From Candidatus Dadabacteria bacterium (GTDB lineage: Bacteria; Desulfobacterota_D; UBA1144; Nemesobacterales; Nemesobacteraceae), in NCBI GenBank assembly GCA_022822065.1, contig JAJECI010000007.1:198346-262345 (forward strand): DNA of 64,000 bases, in the 5' to 3' direction. Positions within the stretch are counted from its first letter, which is position 1. The number at the start of each line of letters is the position of its first letter. A program made the position numbers and the translations under genes. The notes below the pieces were generated by a model, which worked only from the letters and a program-made list of their open reading frames with translations, ran no database searches and was not told where the DNA came from. Positions 29,663 to 39,203 of the stretch are shown here, one piece after another.

Positions 29663-31180
29663 TCAGTCAAGCTCTCCCAGCTGGTTTTTAAGCTCGTCGA
29701 GCGCAGCCTCAAGCTTTTCCTCAAGTTCGTCAGAAACAACTTTTTTCTCTTTTATTTCTGCAAGATACTCTGGATGCTTGGATTCCATGAAAGAAGAAAG
29801 CTCTCTCTCGTATTTCCTCACCGCAGAGACCGGATAGTCGTCAACATAGCCGTTTGTAACGGCGAATATTATCAGGATCTGCTTTTCAACCGCCTGAGGT
29901 TCGTACTGATCCTGCTTGAGGGCTTCGACAAGCCTGCTTCCCCGGGCAAGCTGATTCTGGGTTACCCTGTCAAGGTCGGAAGCGAACTGCGCGAACGCCT
30001 CGACTTCCCTGTACTGGGCAAGCTCAAGCCTCAGGGTTCCGGCAACGTTTTTCATTGCCTTTATCTGGGCGCTTCCTCCTACCCTCGAAACCGAAAGACC
30101 GACGTTAATCGCGGGGCGCACGCCCGAGTAGAAAAGATCGCTCTCAAGGTATATCTGTCCGTCGGTGATGGAAATCACGTTCGTGGGAATGTAGGCAGAC
30201 ACGTCACCCGCCTGCGTTTCGATTATCGGAAGCGCCGTAAGGGAACCGCCTCCGTCCTCGTCTCTCATCTTGGCGGCGCGCTCAAGAAGCCTCGAGTGAA
30301 GATAGAAAACATCTCCGGGGTAAGCCTCGCGTCCCGGCGGCCTCTTGAGAAGAAGCGAGAGCTGGCGGTAAGACCACGCGTGTTTCGTCAGATCATCGTA
30401 TATTATGAGCGCGTGGCGGCCGGTGTCTCTGAAATACTCTCCCAGGGCACAGCCGGAGAAAGGAGCGAGGAACTGAAAAGGAGCCGGGGTGCTGGCCGTG
30501 GCGGAAACTATGGTCGTGTACTTCATGGCGTCGTGCTCCTTGAGCTTGTCGACGACCTGAGCCACGGTTGACTGTTTCTGCCCTATGGCAACGTATATGC
30601 AGTGAACATCCTCTTCCCTCTGGTTTATTATCGTGTCAATCGCGATAGCGGTCTTTCCGACCTGGCGGTCTCCCAGAATAAGTTCTCTCTGGCCTCTTCC
30701 TATCGGTATCATGGAATCAACAGCCTTAAGTCCGGTCTGAAGGGGCTCGTTTACCGACTGGCGGTAAATAACTCCGGGGGCCTTCACCTCGATCTGCCTT
30801 GTCTCGGTGGCGGCTATTTCTCCGAGACCGTCAATCGGTCTTCCCAGAGCGTCGACCACCCTTCCGCCGAGAGCGTCTCCGACAGGCACCTCGGCGATGC
30901 GTCCCGTTCGCTTTACCATCCCTCCCTCGCTCAGGTGGGAATCCTCTCCGAAAAGAGCGATACCGACATTATCTTCTTCGAGGTTAAGAACAAGTCCGGT
31001 GATTCCGCCGTCAAACTCGACAAGCTCTCCCGCTACCGCCTGGTCAAGACCGTAAACCCTGGCGATACCGTCGCCGACGGAAATAACCGTCCCGACTTCT
31101 TCGGTATCAACCTTCCGTTCATAGCCCTTTATCCTGTTTCTCAGGATCTCGCCTATACTCTCTGCTCTTAGTTCCTGCAT
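29663..31180 (-). CDS. atpA: ATP synthase F1 alpha subunit
   Basis: The regulatory nucleotide-binding subunit, 505 residues. Walker A is [13 protein letters not shown]; the family signature [17 protein letters not shown] is present. Usual length, normal start [10 protein letters not shown]. It is in the standard order H-A-G-D. Confidence 0.98.
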   Translation of the reverse strand: MQELRAESIGEILRNRIKGYERKVDTEEVGTVISVGDGIARVYGLDQAVAGELVEFDGGITGLVLNLEEDNVGIALFGEDSHLSEGGMVKRTGRIAEVPVGDALGGRVVDALGRPIDGLGEIAATETRQIEVKAPGVIYRQSVNEPLQTGLKAVDSMIPIGRGQRELILGDRQVGKTAIAIDTIINQREEDVHCIYVAIGQKQSTVAQVVDKLKEHDAMKYTTIVSATASTPAPFQFLAPFSGCALGEYFRDTGRHALIIYDDLTKHAWSYRQLSLLLKRPPGREAYPGDVFYLHSRLLERAAKMRDEDGGGSLTALPIIETQAGDVSAYIPTNVISITDGQIYLESDLFYSGVRPAINVGLSVSRVGGSAQIKAMKNVAGTLRLELAQYREVEAFAQFASDLDRVTQNQLARGSRLVEALKQDQYEPQAVEKQILIIFAVTNGYVDDYPVSAVRKYERELSSFMESKHPEYLAEIKEKKVVSDELEEKLEAALDELKNQLGELD

Positions 31181-31206
31181 TGCTAGCTCCTTTGGAATTA
31201 TTCGGG

Positions 31207-31749
31207 TCAGGACGGAGAAAGAACACCTCTTATTCTCTCAAGCTGCGTCCTGACGCTGTTATCGTAAACCTTGTCACCCACCTGCGCTTTTATTCCGCCT
31301 ATCATGGAAGGATCAACCCTAAGCGACACCTCAACCGTCTTTCCGGTCGCCGCACGAAGTGCCGCACTGAGTCTCTCAACGTCGTTTTGGCTAAGATCCC
31401 TGGCCGAGGTAATTTCGGCTGTTACCTTTCCAATCGCTTCGTCAAGTCTCGCGAGCACGGCTTCCCTTGAGCCGAGGAGCGCCGCAACCTTCTCCATCTC
31501 CAAAACCAGCAGAAGAAATCTTCTCGTAATCTCAAGAGCAGAAACCGCCTTGAGGAAATCCCCCAAGACCGCCTTTTTCTCCTCTATCGAAAACACCGTG
31601 CTTAAAAGAACGTCCCGAAGCTCGCCCGAACCGGAGACCCGCTCAAAGAAACTCTCCATATCGGCTCTTACGCCCGAAAGTTCGCTTTCATCCGCCGCGG
31701 AATCCACAAGCGCCGAGACAAGATCTCTCAGTGTCGCAACTGTTGCCAT
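31207..31749 (-). CDS. atpH: ATP synthase F1 delta subunit
   Basis: The stalk subunit that joins F1 to the b dimer, 180 residues, with the OSCP fold. The C-terminal signature [21 protein letters not shown] is clear. Its 5' end overlaps atpF by 22 bases, with GGAAGGAAA ribosome site inside atpF, pointing to translational coupling. Confidence 0.95.
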   Translation of the reverse strand: MATVATLRDLVSALVDSAADESELSGVRADMESFFERVSGSGELRDVLLSTVFSIEEKKAVLGDFLKAVSALEITRRFLLLVLEMEKVAALLGSREAVLARLDEAIGKVTAEITSARDLSQNDVERLSAALRAATGKTVEVSLRVDPSMIGGIKAQVGDKVYDNSVRTQLERIRGVLSPS

Positions 31750-32237
31750 TTTCCTTCCTCAATCATTTTTACAAAATCGTCGACCGAATCGGTCGTAAAA
31801 TCTGTGTCCACCCGCTCCTTTATCATCCTTTCGGCAAGCACAACTGCCGAGTCGACCACCTCGGACTGTATCTCGGAGACCGCCTTCGTGGTCTCAAGAC
31901 GAATCGTGTCCTCAACCTCTTTTTTTATCATCTCGCAGCTTTTCTCCGCTGCAGATACAAGCTCGTCCCTTTCATTTTCACCCTGTTTTTTTATATTCTC
32001 CTGAAGAGTCGCTATCTCCGAGGCAACCGCGTCAAGTTTCGCCGAGTATTCCTCAAGCGTTATTTTCGCCTGCTCGGCCGCCGCCGCGGCACGGTCCACC
32101 TCCGAGCGGAGCCTTTCCTTCCTGTTTTTGAGAAAAGACAGAAAAGGCTTCCTGATAAGGTATATGATAAGGGCTATAAGAAGACCCAGGTTAACAGCGT
32201 ACTTTATTACAAACGCCCAGTTGAAATGGCTATCCAA
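31728..32237 (-). CDS. atpF: ATP synthase F0 b subunit
   Basis: One of two b-type stalk proteins, 169 residues. A single N-terminal membrane helix (FVIKYAVNLGLLIALIIYLI, about 9-28) leads into a long charged coiled coil to about residue 150, then the delta-binding end. The first residues before the helix are short, as in standard b. It pairs with the gene at 32283 as a probable b/b' heterodimer. Confidence 0.93.
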   Translation of the reverse strand: MDSHFNWAFVIKYAVNLGLLIALIIYLIRKPFLSFLKNRKERLRSEVDRAAAAAEQAKITLEEYSAKLDAVASEIATLQENIKKQGENERDELVSAAEKSCEMIKKEVEDTIRLETTKAVSEIQSEVVDSAVVLAERMIKERVDTDFTTDSVDDFVKMIEEGKWQQLRH

Positions 32238-32282
32238 TCTCTGTTTCCCCCGGAAAATTAAAATCTGCAGCCGGCATCAGCG

Positions 32283-32792
32283 CTACGCCCCCTTCCTCAA
32301 GACACGGTCTCTTATCTCCGCTGCAAGCGACTCTACCTCGCCCTGCAGGTCCGCCCTTATCTTAACGACCTCGCTTTCAAGAACCCCTCTCGCACCCTCA
32401 AGTTCCGCCTGGGCGGCCTCCCTTGCTGAAAGAAGCATCTTCGAAGATTCGTTCTGCCCCTGCTGGCGGAGTTCGTTTCTTGTCTCAGTAGCTTGGGCCC
32501 TTGCCTCGGCGATTTTCTCATTGTACTCGGCGATGGCACTATCGGCCTTGCGGGTCATCTCCTCGGCCCCCCTGAGCGTGCCCGCGGTAAGCTCCTCCCT
32601 TCTGTCCCAGACCCCGAGAAGCGGGCGGAACACCAGCCTGTTCAGAAGAAAAAGCCCTACCAGAAAAATAACAAGCTGAATTATCAGGGTTTCATCAACG
32701 CTCAGCATGTTCTCAGCGGCATTCGCCGAGGGAACAGCCGTCAGGACGAAGATAGCAGCATATAAAAATGTCCCAAGACCGCAGAATCTCAT
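32283..32792 (-). CDS. atpX: ATP synthase F0 b' (second b-type) subunit with signal-peptide-like N-terminus
   Basis: A 169-residue b-type protein with two hydrophobic stretches: a signal-like one at about 7-20 ending PSANAAEN, and the usual membrane helix at about 34-50 (IIQLVIFLVGLFLLNRLV). The rest is coiled coil. The first stretch looks cleavable and would leave a standard b topology. This arrangement is known in deltaproteobacterial ATP synthases. It starts the operon; the a (atpB) and c (atpE) genes are not in the window and must be elsewhere. Confidence 0.9.
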   Translation of the reverse strand: MRFCGLGTFLYAAIFVLTAVPSANAAENMLSVDETLIIQLVIFLVGLFLLNRLVFRPLLGVWDRREELTAGTLRGAEEMTRKADSAIAEYNEKIAEARAQATETRNELRQQGQNESSKMLLSAREAAQAELEGARGVLESEVVKIRADLQGEVESLAAEIRDRVLRKGA

Positions 32793-32818
32793 GATTAACC
32801 TAGCTTCAAGATTGTTTG

Positions 32819-34099
32819 CTAGACCGTGCTTTCGGCCAGCTTACGCTCCTTGCTTTCGTTTTCGAACATCCATTTTAAAAGCGGGGGCACTATAAAGGTT
32901 GTCAGTATTACCATAGCCGTGACGGCGGAGAAAAGATCGGTTTTGAAGACTCCGTGCACAAGACCGATCTTCGCGAAAATAAGCCCAACCTCACCTCTTG
33001 GGATCATTCCGACGCCAATTATACTTTTTCTTACGCCTTTTTCATAGACCACGTAACCGCTCGCGTACTTCCCGACAACCGCCACCACGAAAAGAATTAA
33101 AGCGATTGATATTACCATAATATTTTCAGATACAAAGGGGTTAAATACAGAAAGATCCACTGCCGCCCCCACCATCACGAAAAATATCGGGGCGAAAAAG
33201 TGCGAAACGGGCTTTATGCCGTCCTCAATAGTCTTGAACTGATCCGTTTCGCGAAGAACCAGACCGGCCGCGAACGCCCCCACTATGGGAGCTAGAGAAA
33301 AAAGATTTGAGCAGTAGGCATAGACAAAGCAGAATGCTATTGCCATGATCCAGACGAGATTGTTTCTGTCGATCCGGGCGAAAAACCCGAAAATCTTGGG
33401 AGCGATAATCCTGCCGAGAACTATGGAAACGGCAAGAAAACCAAAGGCCTTCGCGGTTATAACGGCCACAGAACCCAAGGTAATCCCTTCCGTCCCCGCA
33501 CCGCCTGATCCAAAAGAACTCACTATGCCGCTTACGACTCCGAGAATTATAAGCCCGAGCACGTCATCTATTATGGCGGCGGTAAGAACTATCCTGGCCT
33601 CTTTTGTCTGAAGCCGGTCAAGATCCGAAAGAACTCTGGCCGTGATTCCGACGCTTGTGGCGGTGAGGGTCGCTCCCGTCACTATGGCCACAAGCCCGAC
33701 CATGCTGGCTTCAAGGCTGAGTATGGCGAACTTCTGGAAATAAATTATGCTGAAATATCCAAGCACAAACGGAAGCACCACCCCGACTATGGCCACAAGC
33801 CCCGAGACAGGGCCCACTTTTATGAGGTCCGCGATCCTGGTCTCAAGGCCTATTTCGAAAAGAAGAAGAACAACCCCTACTTCCGCAAGCAGATGAAATA
33901 CGTCGTATCCGACCATGCCTTCTGTAGAAGGAATAAGCGCCAGAACGCCAGCGCTCAGAACGACTCCGGCGAGAAGCTCCCCGAGAACCGAGGGCTGCCC
34001 GATTTTTTCTGCCAGCCGGCCGAAGGCCTTGGCGAAAACAAGGATTATCAGAAGATAAAGAATGAATTTTTCTACTGATAAATGCTCAATGTATTCCAT
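32819..34099 (-). CDS. Kef-type cation/proton antiporter (CPA2), no RCK domain
   Basis: A 426-residue inner-membrane protein with about twelve hydrophobic segments of the Na+/H+ exchanger family (PF00999-type), including GELLAGVVLSAGVLALIP, VGLVAIVTGATLTATSVGI and GMIPRGEVGLIFAKIGL. It lacks the C-terminal TrkA-N/RCK domain of KefB/KefC, so it is not glutathione-gated in the KefC way. The start at ATG 34099 (MEYIEHLSVEKFILYL) is preferred to the ORF's upstream ATG, which would add 44 hydrophilic residues. It lies 26 bases upstream of atpX on the same strand and may share its promoter with the ATP synthase. Confidence 0.9.
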   Translation of the reverse strand: MEYIEHLSVEKFILYLLIILVFAKAFGRLAEKIGQPSVLGELLAGVVLSAGVLALIPSTEGMVGYDVFHLLAEVGVVLLLFEIGLETRIADLIKVGPVSGLVAIVGVVLPFVLGYFSIIYFQKFAILSLEASMVGLVAIVTGATLTATSVGITARVLSDLDRLQTKEARIVLTAAIIDDVLGLIILGVVSGIVSSFGSGGAGTEGITLGSVAVITAKAFGFLAVSIVLGRIIAPKIFGFFARIDRNNLVWIMAIAFCFVYAYCSNLFSLAPIVGAFAAGLVLRETDQFKTIEDGIKPVSHFFAPIFFVMVGAAVDLSVFNPFVSENIMVISIALILFVVAVVGKYASGYVVYEKGVRKSIIGVGMIPRGEVGLIFAKIGLVHGVFKTDLFSAVTAMVILTTFIVPPLLKWMFENESKERKLAESTV

Positions 34100-34148
34100 T
34101 GTCTCGTCTTGGGAAAATTCGAGGGTTCTGTTCAGATTAGAAAGCAGT

Positions 34149-34177
34149 TTACTATCACAAAACGGGCACACTGTCAA
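34149..34177 (-). promoter_or_regulatory. Sigma-70 promoter for the Kef-type gene (and possibly the atp operon)
   Basis: On the minus strand TTGACA (34177-34172) and TAGTAA (34154-34149) are 17 bases apart. A leader of about 45 bases runs to the ATG at 34099. Only 26 bases separate the antiporter from atpX, and no terminator is visible there. Confidence 0.6.
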
Positions 34178-34341
34178 AAAGATTTGCCTGCTCTTAGAAA
34201 ATCTTGGGAAATCCGGTCGGCTATGATACAACCAGCACGCGACGAATCATCCGATACCTCGTTTCGGGTTTGCCCACATATCTCAGCTTCTGGGTAAAAG
34301 AACTTTGCATTTTCTGGATTTACCGACATATTTCCCCGTTT

Positions 34342-35748
34342 ATGAGACCATTTAGAAAAACCAAAATAATCTGCACCGCAGGCCCCTCCACAAGTTCGTA
34401 CGAAATGCTGATGAAAATGTACGAGGCGGGCATGAACGCCGTGCGCCTCAATATGTCGCACGGTACTCACGAAAGCCACCTTGAAGTAATCGAAACGGTG
34501 AGATCAATCAACAGGAGAGTTGAAGATTCAATCGCCCTGATACTTGACACTCAGGGACCGGAGATCAGAACCGGGGTTCTGCAAAGCGACCTGCATATAA
34601 GCCAGGGAGATGTAATTACGGTGTCCGTAAGACCCGATGACGTTGAGGAGTCTTCAATTCATATCAATTACGAGGACATTATCAACGAAGTTCAGATAGG
34701 AGAGAAAATAACCGTGGACAACGGTCTCATAAACCTGGAGGTGCTCAAGAAAGACCAAGGGACTATGAAATGCAGGGTAATTGACGGCGGGACCATGAAG
34801 AGCAAACGCCACGTCAATCTGCCCGGGGTAAAAGTCAATCTTCCTTCAATAACGGACAAGGACAAAGCGGACATAGAGTTTGGAGTCAGAAACGAAGTTG
34901 ATTACATAGCCCTTTCCTTTGTCAGGGAAGCGCAGGACGTTTCGGAGCTCAGAGAGCTCCTGGGAACCAAGGGCAGTGGAATAAAAATCATTTCTAAAAT
35001 AGAAGATCAGGAAGGGGTGCGCAACGTAGAGGAAATCGTCGAGGCATCGGACGCAGTAATGGTCGCGAGAGGAGACCTAGGAATTGAAATAAGCATTGAG
35101 GAATTGCCGGACGTACAGAGAGTTATAGTCGGCAAATGCCAGGAGAAAGGCAAAAGAGTGATAGTCGCCACCCATCTTCTCGAATCAACGATCGACAACC
35201 CGATTCCTACCCGGGCGGAAGTAACGGACGTCTCAAATGCGGTCTACGAGGAAGTCGACGCGCTTATGCTCTCGGGTGAGACAACAATCGGGAAATATCC
35301 CATAAGGTCAATAGAGCATCTCGACAAGATAGCCTTGAAGGCGGAAAGTCTCACAAGTCTGCAGATGGGCAAGCTTCTTGTTAAGCAAGATCTCAAGCAA
35401 CATATAGCGGCTTCAGCGGTTGAACTCGCCGAATCGATTGACGCCAAATGCCTGGTTGTAATAACGAGAAAAGGATTAATGGCTCAGTTGACAACCAACT
35501 GCAGGCCTGCCAAGACACCTATTCATGCTGTAACTTTCGACGACAGAATAAAACGGCAGCTCTGTTTGAACAGGGCCGTAACCGCACATCTCATGGAAGA
35601 GTCCGAAGATCCCGAACAGAGGATCGAAGAAGCCTTCAAGCTTCTGAAACAAAAACGGGTGTTAACTCCGGGCGACCGTGTCGTGCTCGTATCCGACGTT
35701 ATCACGACCGCCGGCATAGACTCAATCCAGCTACGAGAAGTGGGATAA
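34342..35748 (+). CDS. pyk: Pyruvate kinase
   Basis: It makes ATP and pyruvate from phosphoenolpyruvate. With the start at 34342 (MRPFRKTKIICTAGPS) the length is 468 residues, typical; the ATG at 34204 would add 46 residues without homology to the family. Signatures present: NMSHGTHESH, DTQGPEIRTG, ISKIEDQEGV (catalytic Lys), MVARGDLGIE, TRAEVTDVSNAV. The C-terminal allosteric domain is kept (VVITRKGLMAQLTTNCRP). No shine-dalgarno is seen before the chosen ATG. The gap 34100-34341 holds only the antiporter promoter. Confidence 0.95.
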   Translation: MRPFRKTKIICTAGPSTSSYEMLMKMYEAGMNAVRLNMSHGTHESHLEVIETVRSINRRVEDSIALILDTQGPEIRTGVLQSDLHISQGDVITVSVRPDDVEESSIHINYEDIINEVQIGEKITVDNGLINLEVLKKDQGTMKCRVIDGGTMKSKRHVNLPGVKVNLPSITDKDKADIEFGVRNEVDYIALSFVREAQDVSELRELLGTKGSGIKIISKIEDQEGVRNVEEIVEASDAVMVARGDLGIEISIEELPDVQRVIVGKCQEKGKRVIVATHLLESTIDNPIPTRAEVTDVSNAVYEEVDALMLSGETTIGKYPIRSIEHLDKIALKAESLTSLQMGKLLVKQDLKQHIAASAVELAESIDAKCLVVITRKGLMAQLTTNCRPAKTPIHAVTFDDRIKRQLCLNRAVTAHLMEESEDPEQRIEEAFKLLKQKRVLTPGDRVVLVSDVITTAGIDSIQLREVG

Positions 35749-35764
35749 AAACTCCTAATCCCAC

Positions 35765-37162
35765 TTAAAGCATAATTACGCACACGGCCGTAATAATAAA
35801 CGCGCCGATAAAATTAAGCGCCAGTCCTTCCCTCGCCATGACCTTGGTTGGAAAAGCTCCCGCGCTGAACACCACCACATTCGGCGCCGTGGCAACCGGG
35901 AGCATGAACGCGCAGCTTGCGCTCATCGCCGCGGGCACCATCAGCAAGGCCGGTTCAATGTCTATCGCCATGGCGGTGGCCGCCAGAATCGGCATCATCA
36001 AGGTCGTAGTGGCGGTATTGCTCGTGAGTTCAGTGAGAAAAGTAATCGCAAGGCAGATAACGGCCAGTATCAAGACGATGTGCAGAACGCCAATACCGGA
36101 GAGCGCCTCTCCAAGAGCGGCGCTTAGCCCGGACGCCATAAAAGCCTTGGCGATCGCTATGCCGCCGCCGAACAAAATAAGAATTCCCCAGGGGATGCTG
36201 CTTGCGGTATCCCAGTCAAGCAGCCTACCTCCCCTGCCGTTGGGCGCGAGAAACATCACTATGACGGCCGCAAGCGCCACGCTGGCGTCAGTGGCTCCCG
36301 GAACTCCAAACCAGGTTTTCCAGCCGCCAAACGGCTCGCTACGCGTCATCCAGGCAACCGCAGTTAGCAAAAATACGATCAGCACGCGCGCCTCGTGACA
36401 AGTCCACTTTCCCACTTCGGGCATGCTGAAACCGCCCGAGCCGGTGAGGCGTCGCGTGAGATAAAGACCGATTATCGGAAGGAAAATCACGACGACCGGA
36501 ATTCCCCAGCTCATCCAGGTAAGAAACGAAATCTCCACGCCGGTACTCTGGAAATAAATCTCGCTGAACACAAGGTTGGGGGGAGTTCCTATCGGCGTCC
36601 CGATGCCGCCTACGCTCGCCGCGTACGCGATTCCGAGCAGCAGGGGAACAGCAAGCGATCTATCCGATGATTTTTCCAAAACCGCTAGGGCCACGGGAAG
36701 CATCATAAGCGTCGTGGCGGTATTGGAAATCCACATGCTCAGCACCGCCGAAGCGGCCATGAAACCAAATACCAGCCTCCTGTTGCTCGAGCCTCCGAAG
36801 AAATTAACCATGGTAAGCGCCAGACGCCTGTGCGCACCGCTTCCCGCCATCGCCGTTGACAGTATGAATCCTCCGAGAAGCAGCAATATAAGCGGGGCTC
36901 CGTAGGATTCGCTGATTTCCCTGGGAGAAAGAACGCCCAGAATAGGAAACAGGGCGAACGGTAAAAGCGAAGTCACCGGAATCGGTATGGGTTCAAACAC
37001 CCACCACACCGCGCATACGGCGGAAACCGCGGCGGTCCAGCAAGCGTCACTTCCCCAGCCAAGGGATTTTAGTGTGAGAAAAAGGATAGCACCCAGAACA
37101 GGACCCGCGACGAGAAAAAACAGAGAACTGCCGCTGTTTGGGAAGTCTTTCTTTCCGCACAT
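35765..37162 (-). CDS. DASS (SLC13) family sodium:dicarboxylate/anion symporter
   Basis: A 465-residue inner-membrane transporter with about eleven or twelve hydrophobic segments. The two SNT motifs of the family are present (ISNTATTLMMLP and TSNTATTTLMMP), which bind sodium and carboxylate. PEIPVTSL-type motif appears as PIPVTSLLPF. Family substrates are C4/C6 carboxylates or sulfate; this cannot be decided. It is the last gene of the six-gene operon from the MBL hydrolase, 1 base after gshA, and convergent with pyk. Confidence 0.9.
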   Translation of the reverse strand: MCGKKDFPNSGSSLFFLVAGPVLGAILFLTLKSLGWGSDACWTAAVSAVCAVWWVFEPIPIPVTSLLPFALFPILGVLSPREISESYGAPLILLLLGGFILSTAMAGSGAHRRLALTMVNFFGGSSNRRLVFGFMAASAVLSMWISNTATTLMMLPVALAVLEKSSDRSLAVPLLLGIAYAASVGGIGTPIGTPPNLVFSEIYFQSTGVEISFLTWMSWGIPVVVIFLPIIGLYLTRRLTGSGGFSMPEVGKWTCHEARVLIVFLLTAVAWMTRSEPFGGWKTWFGVPGATDASVALAAVIVMFLAPNGRGGRLLDWDTASSIPWGILILFGGGIAIAKAFMASGLSAALGEALSGIGVLHIVLILAVICLAITFLTELTSNTATTTLMMPILAATAMAIDIEPALLMVPAAMSASCAFMLPVATAPNVVVFSAGAFPTKVMAREGLALNFIGAFIITAVCVIML

Positions 37163-37163
37163 C

Positions 37164-38384
37164 TTAGCAGTCCACGTCTCTTAGTACTTTTTCTATCTCA
37201 TAGCCCGCGGCGATAGTCGCAACCTTGGAGACAAGATCAAATGCCGTAGGGATCCCGTTTGCCAAGGAATCATCGCACGGAAGAAACTCCATTCCCTTTG
37301 AGTTAAGGTTCTCAAGCTCGTCCCGAAGGGGGTTAACCCTGTAGAACATCCCCGCCACCTGGGACTGAACAAGGTAAACAACCGGCTCGCCGACAAGACC
37401 GTCCCCGACGCGAAGCGAGGTCGGTACGCCCTCCTGTATCACCACGTCCCGAACCGGCATTCCTCCCTTCGAAACCCGCATCCTCTTTCTGTCGCGCGAG
37501 TTCATCTCCACTATGCTTCGCGGGTCGCTGACACTCGTAACAGCCATGCCGTAGGTGCCTGAATTGCTTTTAACGAAAAGCGAGGGCTCGTGGTCTATTT
37601 CTCTTTTCGAATACTCGCTTCTTACCCTTGAGAGAATTTCTCCGGCTCTTTGGGAAACCCGTTCCCTGTCCTCGGGGAAATCGAAATCCACCCCGGTTTC
37701 CAAAACGGTTTCAACCGACATCACCCAAGGATCCACTTCCAGTATGCCGGCAAGTTCGCCGCAGAGACGGTTATAAAACTCGAAATGCACGTCTTTCTTT
37801 CTCGCGTGCCACCCTATTTCAATGGGCGGCAGAACAGGCTGGCGCAAATTGTGCAGGGTTTTCGGACACCTCTCCGAAAAATCATTGTTTATCATTATGA
37901 TGTCGGGAATAAATCCGTCTATCACCGCCGAGCCTTCCTCCTGAAAAACCCGCTTCGCCTCGATCACCTGACCGCTTGCCGAACTGAACGAGACGGTCTC
38001 CCTTCGAAATTCCTCGTTCGCGATGCCGATGCACACCTCGTAGCCCTCATCCTCCAGAACGGACTTTATTACCCAGACATTCTCCCAGTAGTAGGCGTTT
38101 TTGGTATTGAGCTCGGGAACCAAAAGGATCTTTTCGGCGCTTGGATACCTGGAAAAAAGATATTCCCTGAAGAGCTTTCCCGCATTTTTCCTGAATCCCG
38201 CGGAAAGATTGTTAAAGCCTGCGGGGAAAACGTTGGTATCTATGGGAGCAATCTTATGCTCGGAGAAACGCAGGTCGACGGAACTGTAGAGCGGTACCAT
38301 CACCTTTTCGCAATGGGACTCTATCCAGCGGGAAATCTCCCCGCGCTTGCTAGCAATATTTCTTTCAAGTTGCTCTATAAGCAT
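37164..38384 (-). CDS. gshA: Glutamate-cysteine ligase, ferrooxidans type
   Basis: It makes gamma-glutamylcysteine, the first step to glutathione. The 406-residue protein matches the proteobacterial family first seen in Acidithiobacillus and Xylella, not the E. coli GshA family: APIDTNVFPAGFNNLS near the start, then VLLVPELNTKNAYYWENV-type region and IGWHARKKDVHFE. The C-terminal part has FVKSNSGTYGMAVTSV, an ATP-grasp-like loop. It sits between RDD and DASS genes with gaps of 11 and 1 bases. A gshB gene is not in the window. Confidence 0.9.
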   Translation of the reverse strand: MLIEQLERNIASKRGEISRWIESHCEKVMVPLYSSVDLRFSEHKIAPIDTNVFPAGFNNLSAGFRKNAGKLFREYLFSRYPSAEKILLVPELNTKNAYYWENVWVIKSVLEDEGYEVCIGIANEEFRRETVSFSSASGQVIEAKRVFQEEGSAVIDGFIPDIIMINNDFSERCPKTLHNLRQPVLPPIEIGWHARKKDVHFEFYNRLCGELAGILEVDPWVMSVETVLETGVDFDFPEDRERVSQRAGEILSRVRSEYSKREIDHEPSLFVKSNSGTYGMAVTSVSDPRSIVEMNSRDRKRMRVSKGGMPVRDVVIQEGVPTSLRVGDGLVGEPVVYLVQSQVAGMFYRVNPLRDELENLNSKGMEFLPCDDSLANGIPTAFDLVSKVATIAAGYEIEKVLRDVDC

Positions 38385-38395
38385 CGTACGCCAGA

Positions 38396-39184
38396 TCAGG
38401 CCCTCACGACAAAAGTTCCGCAGAGACGGTCGCTGAGAGTCTTGCGTTGCGGGTCAAGAATCGAAAGCGCGAAACCCGTAAAAACGGTGGCCACAGAAAA
38501 AATCCAGCCGACCCACCTGAGCAAATTCGTCTGAAACCCGGCAGGAGAGCCGTCACGCATCACCACACGGATGCCCGCAGCCGAGTTTCCAAGAGTTGTC
38601 CCGCTCCAAGAGGGGAGGAAAATGAAATAAGTGGTCGCAAGCACGTAAGCACCAAGGCATATCCACCCCCATATGGAAACAAATTCTCCGAAGCCCGGGA
38701 AAAAAGTTTCTCCGATGAGATTCGCCCCAGAGAAAAGCGCGGCGGTGGCAACACAAAGAGTAAACAGAAGATCGACGGAAAACGCGAAAAATCTCTCCCC
38801 GAAAGTCGCGGGAACCATTCCGTGGGGCAGGGGCGGCGGACTCTCCTCTTCTCTCTGCTCTTCCTTTTCCTGCTGCTCCTCTTGCTCCGTGATTTCCTCG
38901 CCCAGATCTCTTTCAAAGACAAGAAAATCCTCAAGTTCGCCCGAGGGTGACTCTTCGTCGCGAGGCTCGCCCGCCGGGCTGAGTTCAAACATTGCCCCGA
39001 CTGTCTCGACCCCGGCCAGAACATCGTCGGCAACGGGCTGGCCGCTCCCGTCAATAACCACCTCCGTACTCAACTCGTCTTCGTAGAGGTACTTGAAAAT
39101 AGGTACGGGAGACAGGGCGGCCCCGCATTTTTTGCACTCCTCAAGATAATCAAAGCTCGTGTAACCGCACTCAGGACATTTCAT
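38396..39184 (-). CDS. RDD-family membrane protein with N-terminal zinc ribbon
   Basis: A 262-residue protein with a zinc-ribbon start (CPECGYTS and CKKCG, Cys 3/6 and 17/20), a long acidic region (to about residue 120, many Glu and Gln), and a three- to four-helix RDD domain from about 126 (ERFFAFSVDLLFTLCV, SWSGTTLGNSAAGIRVV, LLRWVGWIFSVATVF, LDPQRKTLSDRLCGTFVV). RDD proteins are poorly known and some take part in ion or compatible-solute exchange. It is 19 bases after the DsbA-like gene and 11 before gshA. Confidence 0.88.
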   Translation of the reverse strand: MKCPECGYTSFDYLEECKKCGAALSPVPIFKYLYEDELSTEVVIDGSGQPVADDVLAGVETVGAMFELSPAGEPRDEESPSGELEDFLVFERDLGEEITEQEEQQEKEEQREEESPPPLPHGMVPATFGERFFAFSVDLLFTLCVATAALFSGANLIGETFFPGFGEFVSIWGWICLGAYVLATTYFIFLPSWSGTTLGNSAAGIRVVMRDGSPAGFQTNLLRWVGWIFSVATVFTGFALSILDPQRKTLSDRLCGTFVVRA

Positions 39185-39203
39185 GATCGGGACCCCGCCG
39201 AAG

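Noticed and set aside
29774-30571. Plus-strand open frame of 265 codons opposite atpA
   Set aside because: Antisense to a gene with complete alpha-subunit motifs; no ribosome site and no domain.
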